25,752 bases of DNA from positions 1-25,752 of the forward strand of contig JBIKLY010000052.1 in assembly GCA_044359525.1 (NCBI GenBank). The letters are read 5' to 3'. A program made the position numbers and the translations under genes. Numbering within the stretch: position 1 is the stretch's first letter; every line of letters starts with the position of its first letter. The notes beneath the pieces are model-generated. The model did no database searches, was not told where the DNA came from, and worked only from the letters and a program-made list of their open reading frames with translations. This DNA comes from CAJBIL01 sp044359525 (lineage in GTDB: Bacteria; Pseudomonadota; Gammaproteobacteria; Burkholderiales; Rhodocyclaceae). Of the stretch, positions 1 to 7,166 are shown piece after piece.

Positions 1-584
1 CGCACGTCGACCAGCACCTGGTCGTTGGTGTAGGCGTGGATTGTCGTCATCAGGCCCTGCTTGATGCCGATGTTGTCCTGCAGCACCTTGGCGACCGGCG
101 CCAGGCAGTTGGTCGTGCACGAGGCATTGGAGACGACGGTCATCGCCTTGGTCAGGATCTCTTCATTGACGCCATAGACGATCGTCGCATCGACGTCGTC
201 GCCGCCTGGCGCCGAGATCAGCACGCGCTTGGCGCCCTGGTCGAGCAGGACCTGCGCCTTGGCCTTCGAGGTGTAGGCGCCGGTGCATTCGAGCAGGACG
301 TCGACGTCGTGGTCGGCCCAGTTGATTTCCTTCGGGTTCTTCGTCGAGTAGAAGGGGATGCGCTTGCCGCCGACGATCAGGCAGTTTTCACCATCGGTTT
401 CGACCGGGGTGGCGAAGCGGCCGTGCGTCGTGTCGTAGCGGGTCAGGTGGGCGTTGGTCGCGATGTCGCCCGAGGCGTTGATGGCGACCACGTCAAATTC
501 GTCCTGCAGGCCGTATTCCCAGATGGCGCGCAGGGTGCAGCGGCCGATGCGGCCGTAACCGTTGATGGCGATCTTGATGCTCAT
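1..584 (-). CDS. gap: Glyceraldehyde-3-phosphate dehydrogenase, N-terminal part (runs off the window)
   Basis: Type I GAPDH makes 1,3-bisphosphoglycerate from glyceraldehyde 3-phosphate and NAD(P) in the cytoplasm. About 194 codons are visible; the C-terminus lies beyond position 1. The protein begins MSIKIAINGYGRIGR, the Rossmann-fold cofactor-binding signature of the family. The active-site motif SCTTNC is present, with the catalytic cysteine at residue 156 (codon at 117-119). The ATG at 582-584 is preceded by a good ribosome binding site (AGGGAG). The gene starts only 17 bases after the tkt stop on the same strand, so the two are probably co-transcribed, a common arrangement of carbon-metabolism genes in betaproteobacteria. 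Nothing unusual is visible in the part present. Confidence 0.96.
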   Translation of the reverse strand, partial: MSIKIAINGYGRIGRCTLRAIWEYGLQDEFDVVAINASGDIATNAHLTRYDTTHGRFATPVETDGENCLIVGGKRIPFYSTKNPKEINWADHDVDVLLECTGAYTSKAKAQVLLDQGAKRVLISAPGGDDVDATIVYGVNEEILTKAMTVVSNASCTTNCLAPVAKVLQDNIGIKQGLMTTIHAYTNDQVLVDV

Positions 585-601
585 TTGAAAACTCCCTTTA
601 T

Positions 602-2611
602 TTACAGAATTTCTTTGACGGTGGCGACCACGTTCTCAACCGTGAAACCGAAGAATTTGAACAGTTCGCCGGCCGGTGCCGATTCGCCGAAACGGTCGAT
701 GCCGATCACCGCGCCTTGATTGCTGTCAACTGCGCCAACATACTTACGCCAGAAGTCGGACACGCCGGCTTCGATGGCGATACGCGGGATGCCGCGCGGC
801 AATACGGATTCCTTGAAGTCCTTGTCCTGACGGTCGAAAACGTCGGTGCAGGGCATCGAGACGACGCGCGTCGCAATGCCGGCATCGGCAAGCGCCTTCT
901 GCGCGTCGAGCGCCAGCTTGATTTCGGAGCCGGTGGCAAGCAGTAGCGCTTTCGCATTGGCCGCATCGGACAGCACGTAGCCGCCGCGCCGGATCGTGTC
1001 AGCAGCGATGGCGCCGGTCACGGTCGGCAGGTTCTGGCGCGATAGCGCGAGAACGCTTGGGCCATCGGTGCGCTCGATGGCGGCCTGCCAGGCGATGGCG
1101 GTTTCGGTTGCATCGGCCGGGCGCCAGACATCGACGCCGGGGATCAGGCGCAGGCTGGAGACATGTTCGACCGGCTGGTGCGTCGGGCCGTCTTCGCCAA
1201 GACCGATCGAGTCATGCGTATAGACCATGATCTGCCGCTGCTTCATCAGTGCCGCCATGCGGATCGCGTTGCGCGCGTAATCCGAGAAAACGAGGAAGGT
1301 GGCGGTGTAGGGAATGAAGCCGCCATGCAGCGCGAGGCCGTTGGCGATTGCCGTCATGCCGAATTCGCGCACGCCGTAATAGATGTAATTGCCGCCGGAG
1401 CTCTTGCTGACGCCCTTCGAGCCCTTCCACAGGGTGAGGTTGGAGCTGGCGAGGTCGGCCGAGCCGCCGATCAGTTCGGGCAGCAGCGGTGCGAAAGCGT
1501 TGATGGCGTTTTGTGAAGCTTTGCGCGTCGCAATGTTCTCGCCCTTGGCGGCGATTTCTGCCACTGCTTTAGCGGCACCGGCAGACCATTCGGCGGGCAG
1601 TTCACCCGCCATGCGCCGGCTGAACTCAGCGGCGAGCTCGGGGAAAGCGGCTTGGTAGGCGGCAAAGCGCGTGTTCCAGTTGCTCTCGAAAAACGAGCCG
1701 CGTGCCTTGCCGTCCCATGCCGCGTAAACGTCGTCCGGAATTTCAAAGGCGGGGTGGTTCCAGCCGATGCGCGCGCGGGTCGCAGCGATTTCATCAGCGC
1801 CGAGCGGTGCGCCATGCACGTCGTGCGTGCCTTCCTTGTTCGGCGAGCCCATGCCGATGGTCGTCTTGCAGCAGATCAGCGTCGGTTTGCTCTTCTCAGC
1901 ACGTGCGGCGAGCAGCGCCTTTTCAATGGCTTCGCCGTTGTGTCCGTCGACATTGGCGATGACCTGCCAGCCGTAGGCTTCGAAGCGCTTTGGCGTGTCG
2001 TCGGTGAACCAGCCTTCGACATGGCCGTCGATCGAGATGCCGTTGTCGTCGTAGAAAGCGATCAGCTTGCCGAGGCCGAGCGTGCCAGCCAGCGAGCAGG
2101 CTTCATGCGAGATGCCTTCCATCAGGCAGCCGTCGCCGAGGAACACGTAGGTCGAGTGATCGACAATTTCGTGGCCGTCCTGATTGAATTCGGCAGCCAG
2201 TACTTTCTCGGCGACCGCAAAGCCGACGGCATTGGCGATGCCCTGGCCAAGCGGGCCGGTGGTCGTTTCAACGCCCGGCGTGTGCCCGACTTCGGGGTGG
2301 CCCGGTGTCTTCGAGCGGAACTGACGGAAATTCTTCAGGTCGTCGATCGAAACATCGTAACCGGTCAGGTGCAGCAGCGCGTAGATCAGCATCGAGCCGT
2401 GGCCGTTGGAAAGCACGAAGCGGTCACGGTCGGCCCACTGCGGATTGGCCGGGTTGTGGCGCAGGTGGCGGCGCCATAACACTTCAGCAATTTCAGCCAT
2501 GCCCATGGGCGCGCCGGGGTGGCCGGAGTTGGCCTTCTGCACGGAGTCCATGGCAAGAGCGCGAATGGCGCCGGTCAGCGGGGTAAAGCAGGCGTTGGAA
2601 GCGACGGACAC
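602..2611 (-). CDS. tkt: Transketolase
   Basis: Thiamine-diphosphate enzyme moving two-carbon ketol units between sugar phosphates in the pentose phosphate (or Calvin) pathway. It has 669 residues, close to the 663 of E. coli TktA. Family landmarks appear in order: MDSVQKANSGHPGAPMG near residues 21-37, TTGPLGQG, the diphosphate/metal motif GDGCLMEG, and later GLGEDGPTHQPVEH in the pyrimidine-binding half. The start is read as GTG at 2609-2611. No clear Shine-Dalgarno precedes it and the frame stays open a little further upstream, so the exact N-terminus is uncertain. An internal ATG at residue 21 would remove conserved sequence and is unlikely. It is probably the first gene of a tkt-gap operon. 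Confidence 0.96.
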   Translation of the reverse strand: MSVASNACFTPLTGAIRALAMDSVQKANSGHPGAPMGMAEIAEVLWRRHLRHNPANPQWADRDRFVLSNGHGSMLIYALLHLTGYDVSIDDLKNFRQFRSKTPGHPEVGHTPGVETTTGPLGQGIANAVGFAVAEKVLAAEFNQDGHEIVDHSTYVFLGDGCLMEGISHEACSLAGTLGLGKLIAFYDDNGISIDGHVEGWFTDDTPKRFEAYGWQVIANVDGHNGEAIEKALLAARAEKSKPTLICCKTTIGMGSPNKEGTHDVHGAPLGADEIAATRARIGWNHPAFEIPDDVYAAWDGKARGSFFESNWNTRFAAYQAAFPELAAEFSRRMAGELPAEWSAGAAKAVAEIAAKGENIATRKASQNAINAFAPLLPELIGGSADLASSNLTLWKGSKGVSKSSGGNYIYYGVREFGMTAIANGLALHGGFIPYTATFLVFSDYARNAIRMAALMKQRQIMVYTHDSIGLGEDGPTHQPVEHVSSLRLIPGVDVWRPADATETAIAWQAAIERTDGPSVLALSRQNLPTVTGAIAADTIRRGGYVLSDAANAKALLLATGSEIKLALDAQKALADAGIATRVVSMPCTDVFDRQDKDFKESVLPRGIPRIAIEAGVSDFWRKYVGAVDSNQGAVIGIDRFGESAPAGELFKFFGFTVENVVATVKEIL

Positions 2612-2651
2612 GATGGGTTTGCCGATCAGGAAAAGTCTGAGGAAGGGCGAA

Positions 2652-2680
2652 ATTATCCGCCAAAACAGGGCTTTTTTCCA
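2652..2680 (-). promoter_or_regulatory. Probable sigma-70 promoter of tkt-gap
   Basis: On the minus strand a TGGAAA -35-like hexamer (2675-2680) is separated by 17 bases from GATAAT (2652-2657). Transcription would start near 2645, giving a leader of roughly 35 bases before the GTG start. The -10 matches 5 of 6 consensus bases and the -35 matches 4 of 6. Confidence 0.5.
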
Positions 2681-2893
2681 GTGTTAGCGGGGCGGGGTCT
2701 GGCCGAGTCGACCTGAGTGCCATGCGTTTTATGCGATCCGGGAAAAATATTCGGGATGGTCGTTGCTTCTGCAGCAAGGAAATCCGCGTCTGGGCTGGTG
2801 AAAAGTGATGCGCGAGTTCTCAGGGAGCGGGTGGCGGTACGCCGGTAATTTTCGGGGCGGGGTGAATTTTTTTATCGTCATCCGCCTGCCATG

Positions 2894-2923
2894 AAAAGCG
2901 GGAGCCGCAGCTCCCGCTTTTTT
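2894..2923 (-). terminator. Intrinsic terminator of the PEP-CTERM genes
   Basis: A perfect 9-bp stem, AGCGGGAGC (2897-2905) with GCTCCCGCT (2910-2918), encloses a CGCA tetraloop 18 bases after the stop codon of the minus-strand gene. On that strand the hairpin is followed by TTTT. The plus strand also has a T-run, so it may work in both directions. Confidence 0.8.
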
Positions 2924-2940
2924 GAGGCATCAGGGCCGAA

Positions 2941-3531
2941 TCAGGCGCTGTGCTTATTCTTGCGTCGTGCCATGAAACCCAGCAGGCCCAGTCCAGCCAT
3001 CAGCATGGCATAGGTCTCCGGTTCCGGAACGGCAAGTGCCTGAAAAGCGACATTTGAGGCGCTGTTGAATGAAAGCGAACCAAGGGAGCTCTCGACATTC
3101 TGGAACTGCTCCAGAGCGAAAATGTTGGTTCCGGTCAGCGGACCGAAGGGGCCAACCAGATTCGTCAGGCTGCCTGGGGTGACGTAGAAGTCAAAAAGGT
3201 CCAGTCCACCGCCGCCGCTGCGGGAGAAAAACACGACGTTGTTTCCACTATTTAGTCCCAGGCGGGTCGAGAAGGACAGGCTTGTGGTTCCCAGACCGGT
3301 AATGCTCACCTGAGCGCTGCCGAGAGGGTCGATAATCATCGGGTTGGCAAAGGGGTCGCCGATCATGCTGATGCTAAATGCCTGGTTGTCGAAAGAACTC
3401 CCTCCCAGCGACCCCGAGCCTGTGCCGGTGATCAGGTACTGCGTGGGCGCCGCGAAGGCGTTGGCACAAACGAACAGCAGAGAAATAAAAATTTTGCGGG
3501 TCAGTCCGCCGAGCATTTTTGGGTTGAACAT
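2941..3531 (-). CDS. PEP-CTERM sorting-domain exported protein
   Basis: A 196-residue protein of unknown role with exported-protein architecture. It has an N-terminal signal peptide (positive segment, hydrophobic core, AFA cleavage near residue 27), a Gly/Ser-rich beta-type middle, and a C-terminal PEP-CTERM tail starting VPEPETYAML at residue 168, followed by a hydrophobic stretch and an ARRK basic end. Such tails are recognised and removed by exosortase in exopolysaccharide-producing Gram-negative bacteria; no exosortase is encoded in this window. The ATG at 3529-3531 follows a strong ribosome binding site (AGGAAGG). It lies 68 bases after the related gene at 3600-4259 on the same strand, so the two are probably co-transcribed. 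The middle region carries no catalytic motif that I recognise. Confidence 0.9.
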   Translation of the reverse strand: MFNPKMLGGLTRKIFISLLFVCANAFAAPTQYLITGTGSGSLGGSSFDNQAFSISMIGDPFANPMIIDPLGSAQVSITGLGTTSLSFSTRLGLNSGNNVVFFSRSGGGGLDLFDFYVTPGSLTNLVGPFGPLTGTNIFALEQFQNVESSLGSLSFNSASNVAFQALAVPEPETYAMLMAGLGLLGFMARRKNKHSA

Positions 3532-3599
3532 TTAAATCGCCTTCCTGTCGGTTTTAAGGGTTATGCAAAAACTACGTCTTGTATTGGTGCGGGCACCGG

Positions 3600-4259
3600 T
3601 CAGGCAGTTAGGATCTGCTTCCGGCGCCGCGCAATGCCGCTCACCAAGGCCAGTCCGGCGAGCAGCATGGCATAGGTTTCCGGTTCTGGAACAGGCGCGA
3701 TACGGAAACTTACGTTGTCGATGCCGACGTTATAGGCCGTGTCGTACCAGTCGATCCATAGCCCGCTGTTTGAACTGACTGCGGGTAAAAATGTGTTATG
3801 GGCTGTTGTGCCGAATCCGACGGCGCCCGAGTAAGAGAATAGTGCTGCGCCACCGCCGATCGCGGTAACCCGGATGTTCGTGTTGCGGGTTGTGTCGGAA
3901 TAAGCGCCGAAATCCATGCTGTTCAGCGTTACCGCTTCGCCATTCAGCGACTTGACCTCGATCCTGCCGTGCGAACCGCCCGGGGCGTCTGAGCCGTTGG
4001 CCCAAGCAACTCTTTTGAGGTCGTTGTAGTTCGCGTCCCACCAGCGCAGGGTGTCGTTGGCATTGAGTACATCGATGTAGGTAATATCGACTACCCCGGC
4101 CACATCTCCGTATGCCTGGGAAAGAAGGCCGTAGTTGCTGCACGAGGTAACGCAGGATGTGCCTTCATCAAAGGTCAGCAGGCCGTTGTGGGCAGCCGCC
4201 TGGGCCGTACCCGACAGGGCGAGGCCGGATAGTGCGATGGCCAGCAATTTTTTGATCAT
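3600..4259 (-). CDS. PEP-CTERM sorting-domain exported protein
   Basis: A 219-residue exported protein. The signal peptide ends at AQA near residue 21. A PEP-CTERM tail begins at residue 190 (VPEPETYAML), followed by a hydrophobic stretch and the basic end ARRRK. The mature part contains a CVTSC pair near residue 36 and aromatic, Asn-rich segments such as LRWWDANYND. The pattern suggests an extracellular beta-sandwich, but I cannot assign a named domain. The ATG at 4257-4259 follows GAGGAG at good spacing. It is the promoter-proximal member of a two-gene PEP-CTERM unit. The first ten residues of its sorting signal are identical to those of the downstream protein, suggesting that one exosortase handles both. 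Confidence 0.9.
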   Translation of the reverse strand: MIKKLLAIALSGLALSGTAQAAAHNGLLTFDEGTSCVTSCSNYGLLSQAYGDVAGVVDITYIDVLNANDTLRWWDANYNDLKRVAWANGSDAPGGSHGRIEVKSLNGEAVTLNSMDFGAYSDTTRNTNIRVTAIGGGAALFSYSGAVGFGTTAHNTFLPAVSSNSGLWIDWYDTAYNVGIDNVSFRIAPVPEPETYAMLLAGLALVSGIARRRKQILTA

Positions 4260-4301
4260 GGACGCTCCTCAGGGATGGCGGACAGGAATTCCTATCCGTC
4301 G

Positions 4302-4345
4302 ATTCTAGGCCTGTGATTCATCTTTGCAATAGTCCGATAGGACTA
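4302..4345 (-). promoter_or_regulatory. Promoter and operator-like inverted repeat of the PEP-CTERM pair
   Basis: On the minus strand TTGCAA (4324-4329) lies 16 bases before TAGAAT (4302-4307), a plausible sigma-70 promoter giving a leader of about 36 bases. Directly upstream of the -35 is a perfect inverted repeat, TAGTCC-GATA-GGACTA (4330-4345), placed where an activator or repressor would bind. I see no GG-N10-GC element typical of sigma-54. Confidence 0.5.
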
Positions 4346-4379
4346 ATGCATTTGGCGTTTTCGGGAAGCGGGTATCGCT

Positions 4380-5396
4380 TTAGTCAACGGTGCGGTAACC
4401 CGGCGCGGTGCCGCTGATCTCTTCCCATAGATCACGGATCGGGATGCGATTTTTTATGGTGCGGTCGACCCACTCGGTTGGCAGCGGGCCGTCGGGATGA
4501 AAGCGCACCCCCCAGATCGGCTCGAAACGATCGGTTCGCAGGGAATAACGGGCGTCACCGATCACCGTCGGATCGTCCGCTGCACGCGCCACCCAGCCCG
4601 CGGAAAAGTAGCTGAAACGCCGGAAGTCGTCTCGTATGCGTTCATTTGTCCGCGTCTCCGGGAGATCCTGCTCGTCGAGCAGTGTCACGGTGCCGCCTGG
4701 TTTCCAGCGATGCTTGTCGTTTACGGTCACCCGGATGCGATCCGTGTGCAGCGTGTTGCCTGATTGGTAGGTCGAACGCCACATGAAGGGATTGCCGACC
4801 GTCGGGAACATCTCGGCCCGGACGATCGGGTGTCCGCGTGCGCTGGCAATGCGTTCCTGTATCTCCAGCGCACGTTCCCGCTGGATGGCCGCTGCGCCGA
4901 TGTAAGCGAAGCCAAGGCTGAGCGCGATCAGGGCTGGCGTCCGCGAAGTCCGGCGTGCCGAGACGATGAGGCCAACGAGCAGCAGCAGGGTAAGTAGCGG
5001 CCCGACGGTGGTTACCCAGTGCCACGATACGCGCAGCGGGGAAAAAGGCCAGAGCAGATGTGTTCCGTAGTTGGTGCATGCATCGAGCAGGCCGTGCGTC
5101 GCATAGCCGAGACTGCCGGCTGCAAAGAGCGCCCGCCAGTTTGGCCGGTAGCGCTTTTGCGCCAGCCAGGGCAGGCTTGCCAGAAAGCCGCCGATCGGAA
5201 TAAAGGCAAACGAATGCGTGAAATGCCGGTGATACTCAATCGCCAGCAAAGGATCGGCTGCGCTTCTGATCAGGATGTCGGCGTCAGGCAGAAGACCGCC
5301 CAGTGCACCGATCATCCAGGCCGGTCGCCCCAGTCGCGGCCCCAGTGCGGCTTGAGCAACCGTTGCGCCAAGTAGTGCGTGTGTCAGAGGATCCAT
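4380..5396 (-). CDS. YdjM/YbcI-type membrane-bound metal-dependent hydrolase family protein
   Basis: A 338-residue inner-membrane protein of the family named after the LexA-regulated E. coli protein YdjM (Pfam PF04307). The family is predicted to be a metal-dependent hydrolase, but no substrate is established. Candidate metal ligands stand in the usual places: H6 in MDPLTHALLG, D38 and D40 in LLPDAD, H56-R-H58-F-T-H61, and H101/D105 in HGLLDACTNYGT. Several hydrophobic segments fill the first half (clearest near residues 128-147). The second half is soluble and not diagnostic. The start at 5394-5396 is the family's normal MDPLTH start but has no good Shine-Dalgarno. It is divergent from the SDR gene across a 165-base gap containing the half-site array. 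Confidence 0.85.
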   Translation of the reverse strand: MDPLTHALLGATVAQAALGPRLGRPAWMIGALGGLLPDADILIRSAADPLLAIEYHRHFTHSFAFIPIGGFLASLPWLAQKRYRPNWRALFAAGSLGYATHGLLDACTNYGTHLLWPFSPLRVSWHWVTTVGPLLTLLLLVGLIVSARRTSRTPALIALSLGFAYIGAAAIQRERALEIQERIASARGHPIVRAEMFPTVGNPFMWRSTYQSGNTLHTDRIRVTVNDKHRWKPGGTVTLLDEQDLPETRTNERIRDDFRRFSYFSAGWVARAADDPTVIGDARYSLRTDRFEPIWGVRFHPDGPLPTEWVDRTIKNRIPIRDLWEEISGTAPGYRTVD

Positions 5397-5460
5397 GATG
5401 TTTTCAGGAGGGCAGAAAGTTGCTGATTATCACCGATCGGGCGGCGTTGCCGATGGGCGG

Positions 5461-5497
5461 TCAAAGCCTCACTTTGATCCTGGTCAATAAAAGTTGA
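5461..5497. promoter_or_regulatory. Array of TTGA/TCAA half-sites in a divergent promoter region
   Basis: TCAA or TTGA occurs at 5461, 5474, 5484 and 5494. The last three are spaced exactly 10 bases, forming overlapping dyads TTGATCCTGGTCAA (5474-5487) and TCAATAAAAGTTGA (5484-5497), plus TCAAAG-N5-CTTTGA (5461-5477). This lies between two divergent genes and looks like an operator. No regulator gene adjoins it. Confidence 0.4.
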
Positions 5498-5561
5498 CGG
5501 ATTTGGTCGGATACTTGTGCGATCATGGAACGTGCTGGAATTTGATTTTAGAGGACAAAAA

Positions 5562-6314
5562 ATGCAGAAAAGACTGGATGGAAAAATTGCGGTGGTGACC
5601 GGTGCCAGCAGCGGGATTGGCCGCGCCATCGTCGAACATTATGTGGCTGAGGGCGCAACCGTGGTGGCGTTTGCCCGTAATGTTGCGGCATTGGACGAAC
5701 TGGCTGGCGCGCATCCGGGCCGGGTGCTGGCCGTCGCCGGCGACGTCACCAGCGCGGATGACCTGCAGCGCCTGGTTGCGACAAGCGTCGAGGCCTACGG
5801 TGGCGTTGATGTTGTCGTTCCGAATGCCGGGATTGCGCGCGTCGTTTCTTTTGAGGAGAGCACTGCAGAAGCCTGTCACACCCAATTTTCGGTGAATCTG
5901 TTTGGGGCCATCGAGACAGTACGGCTGTTTTTGCCGCACATCCGCAAGGGCGGCTCTGTTCAGTTTATTACCACCTTCCTGACTCAAGTCGGTTTCCCTG
6001 GCCTATCGATCTACAGCGCCAGCAAGGCGGCGCTCAAATCATTTTCGCAGACGCTGGCGGCCGAGCTGGCGCCGAAGGGCATTCGCGTCAATGCGATTGC
6101 GCCCGGCCCGATCGGGACGCCACTTTGGGGTACGGTCGGGTTGCCGCCCGATGTGCTGAATGTCGTTGCGCAAAATGTCACTGCCCGTTTGATGCCTGGT
6201 GCATTTGGCCTGCCGGAGGATATCGCGCAGATGTCGGTTTTCCTCGCGTCGGATGCGGCAAAAAATATCTTTGGTCAGGAAATCGTGATTGATGGCGGCT
6301 ATACGATTGGCTGA
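5562..6314 (+). CDS. SDR-family NAD(P)-dependent oxidoreductase
   Basis: A 250-residue classical short-chain dehydrogenase/reductase, cytoplasmic, substrate unknown. Visible motifs are TGASSGIG at residues 13-20 (cofactor binding), NAG at 88-90, N112, and the YSASK active-site motif with Y151 and K155. The position of the catalytic serine (13 residues before the tyrosine) appears to be T138 in FITTFL. The C-terminal pattern IRVNAIAPGPIGTPLWG and a final DGGYTIG are typical of FabG-like SDRs that close with a glycine-rich end. The start at 5562 follows AGAGGAC; an upstream in-frame ATG-like start at 5517 would add 15 residues with no family match. It is transcribed away from the YdjM-like gene. 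Confidence 0.92.
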   Translation: MQKRLDGKIAVVTGASSGIGRAIVEHYVAEGATVVAFARNVAALDELAGAHPGRVLAVAGDVTSADDLQRLVATSVEAYGGVDVVVPNAGIARVVSFEESTAEACHTQFSVNLFGAIETVRLFLPHIRKGGSVQFITTFLTQVGFPGLSIYSASKAALKSFSQTLAAELAPKGIRVNAIAPGPIGTPLWGTVGLPPDVLNVVAQNVTARLMPGAFGLPEDIAQMSVFLASDAAKNIFGQEIVIDGGYTIG

Positions 6315-6325
6315 CGCCGGGTGCT

Positions 6326-6520
6326 TCACGCCTCGAAGATAACGCCTACGCCGTAAATCGGGCGGATGATTTCGCGCTCGGGTTGCACCAAGGCGAGTTT
6401 CCTGTGTGGATTTTTCATGTGCCTATCGACGGCGCGTTCGTTGACGTCGAACTTGTGCTCATGGATCAGATCAAGCAGCCGGGCCCGTGAAAAAACACGG
6501 CCCGGCTTTTTTCTGCCTGT
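6326..6520 (-). pseudogene. Remnant of an OmpR-family response regulator (C-terminal winged helix only)
   Basis: Translating the minus strand from 6520 to the TGA at 6326-6328 gives 64 open codons that match the end of a BaeR-like regulator. There is PGRVFSRARLLD, then DVNERAVDRHMKN, then RKL, then IRPIYGVGVIFEA before the stop. These correspond to the recognition helix and wing of an OmpR/PhoB winged helix. The receiver domain and the start of the effector domain are missing. An in-frame TAA stands at 6521-6523 and a different gene occupies the space upstream. No start codon or ribosome site serves the fragment. Degenerate positions (KNPHRKL where KNLRRKL is usual, GVGVIFE where GVGYRFE is usual) support decay. 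Confidence 0.75.
6478..6512 (+). terminator. Strong rho-independent terminator after the SDR gene
   Basis: GCCGGGCCCGTG, an A6 loop and CACGGCCCGGC (6478-6506) form an 11-bp stem with one bulged C, followed by T6 (6507-6512). It lies about 165 bases after the SDR stop, and its sequence falls within the response-regulator remnant. Confidence 0.85.
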
Positions 6521-6527
6521 TTAATGG

Positions 6528-7109
6528 CTAGTTGGCCTTTTCGCAGCCGAGCGCTTTGCTGCTCATGAAGTAGCTGGTGCCGGCCGGACAGTCGATTGCC
6601 TTCTCCGGTTTGGCCGCGCCTTTTTTCTTCGGGGTGCAGGTGTAGCTACCGTCTTTCGCGGCTTTGCCCTTCAGCGCCCAATCGACCGGGCAAGCAGGTT
6701 TTGCTGGCATCGCGGCAGTTGCGGCGGCGGCGGCTGCTTCAACCGTAATCATGTATTTAACTTTGCCCATGCAACCAAGGTAGGTTTCGGCGCGCTTGCC
6801 GTCGGCCTTGATTTCGTAAGTGCCTGGTTTGCTGTAGGTGTGCTGGAAAGTGAGCGGGAAGGGCTTGTGGTTGCCGCCGACTTTCTTTGGCTTCTCCCGG
6901 TTGCCATCGCCCCAGTTCAGGTCGAGACCACACATGCTTTCGGCAGCATTCTGGGCGTCGATGGTGATCGTCACCGGCTGCCCGACTTTGGCTGGCGAGG
7001 GTGCGGCGGTGATTTTTTCAATCGTTGGCGAATCGGCAAGCGCGGGTGAAACGGGCAGAAAAACAGGCAGTGCGACGGCGAGCAGGGCGGTCAGGGCAGT
7101 ACGTTTCAT
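6528..7109 (-). CDS. Exported PKD-like domain protein
   Basis: A 193-residue secreted or periplasmic protein. The signal peptide (residues 1-25) ends SPALA-DS. Residues about 34-125 resemble a PKD/Ig-like beta-sandwich: KVGQPVTITIDAQN, then LNWGDGN at 64-70, then FQHTYSKPGTYEIKADG at about 88-104. An Ala-rich linker follows, then a Cys/Lys-rich tail with four cysteines (CPVDW, YTCTPKKKG, DCPAGTSYF, LGCEKAN) that could form two disulfides. The start at 7107-7109 follows AAGGAG; a longer frame from 7166 adds 19 residues without signal-peptide character. It lies 57 bases after glnE on the same strand. PKD folds usually mediate protein or carbohydrate contacts, but the specific function is unknown. 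Confidence 0.8.
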   Translation of the reverse strand: MKRTALTALLAVALPVFLPVSPALADSPTIEKITAAPSPAKVGQPVTITIDAQNAAESMCGLDLNWGDGNREKPKKVGGNHKPFPLTFQHTYSKPGTYEIKADGKRAETYLGCMGKVKYMITVEAAAAAATAAMPAKPACPVDWALKGKAAKDGSYTCTPKKKGAAKPEKAIDCPAGTSYFMSSKALGCEKAN

Positions 7110-7166
7110 GAGATTTCTCCTTGGGGTGAAATTGCAAAGTAGTGCGTCGGGAATGCTTCCATGCAA

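Larger units (their letters stand above)
2612..2940. other. Intergenic region between tkt and the PEP-CTERM gene
   Basis: These 329 bases hold the tkt promoter at the left end and a terminator hairpin at the right end. Between about 2690 and 2890 I see no convincing open frame, RNA gene or repeat. Confidence 0.6.

Noticed and set aside
1652..2479. A 275-codon plus-strand frame over tkt
   Set aside because: Antisense shadow of transketolase with no motif of its own.
5494..5515. TTGACG with GATACT considered as the SDR promoter
   Set aside because: The two hexamers are only 10 bases apart, too close for a sigma-70 promoter; the TTGAC is better read as part of the half-site array.
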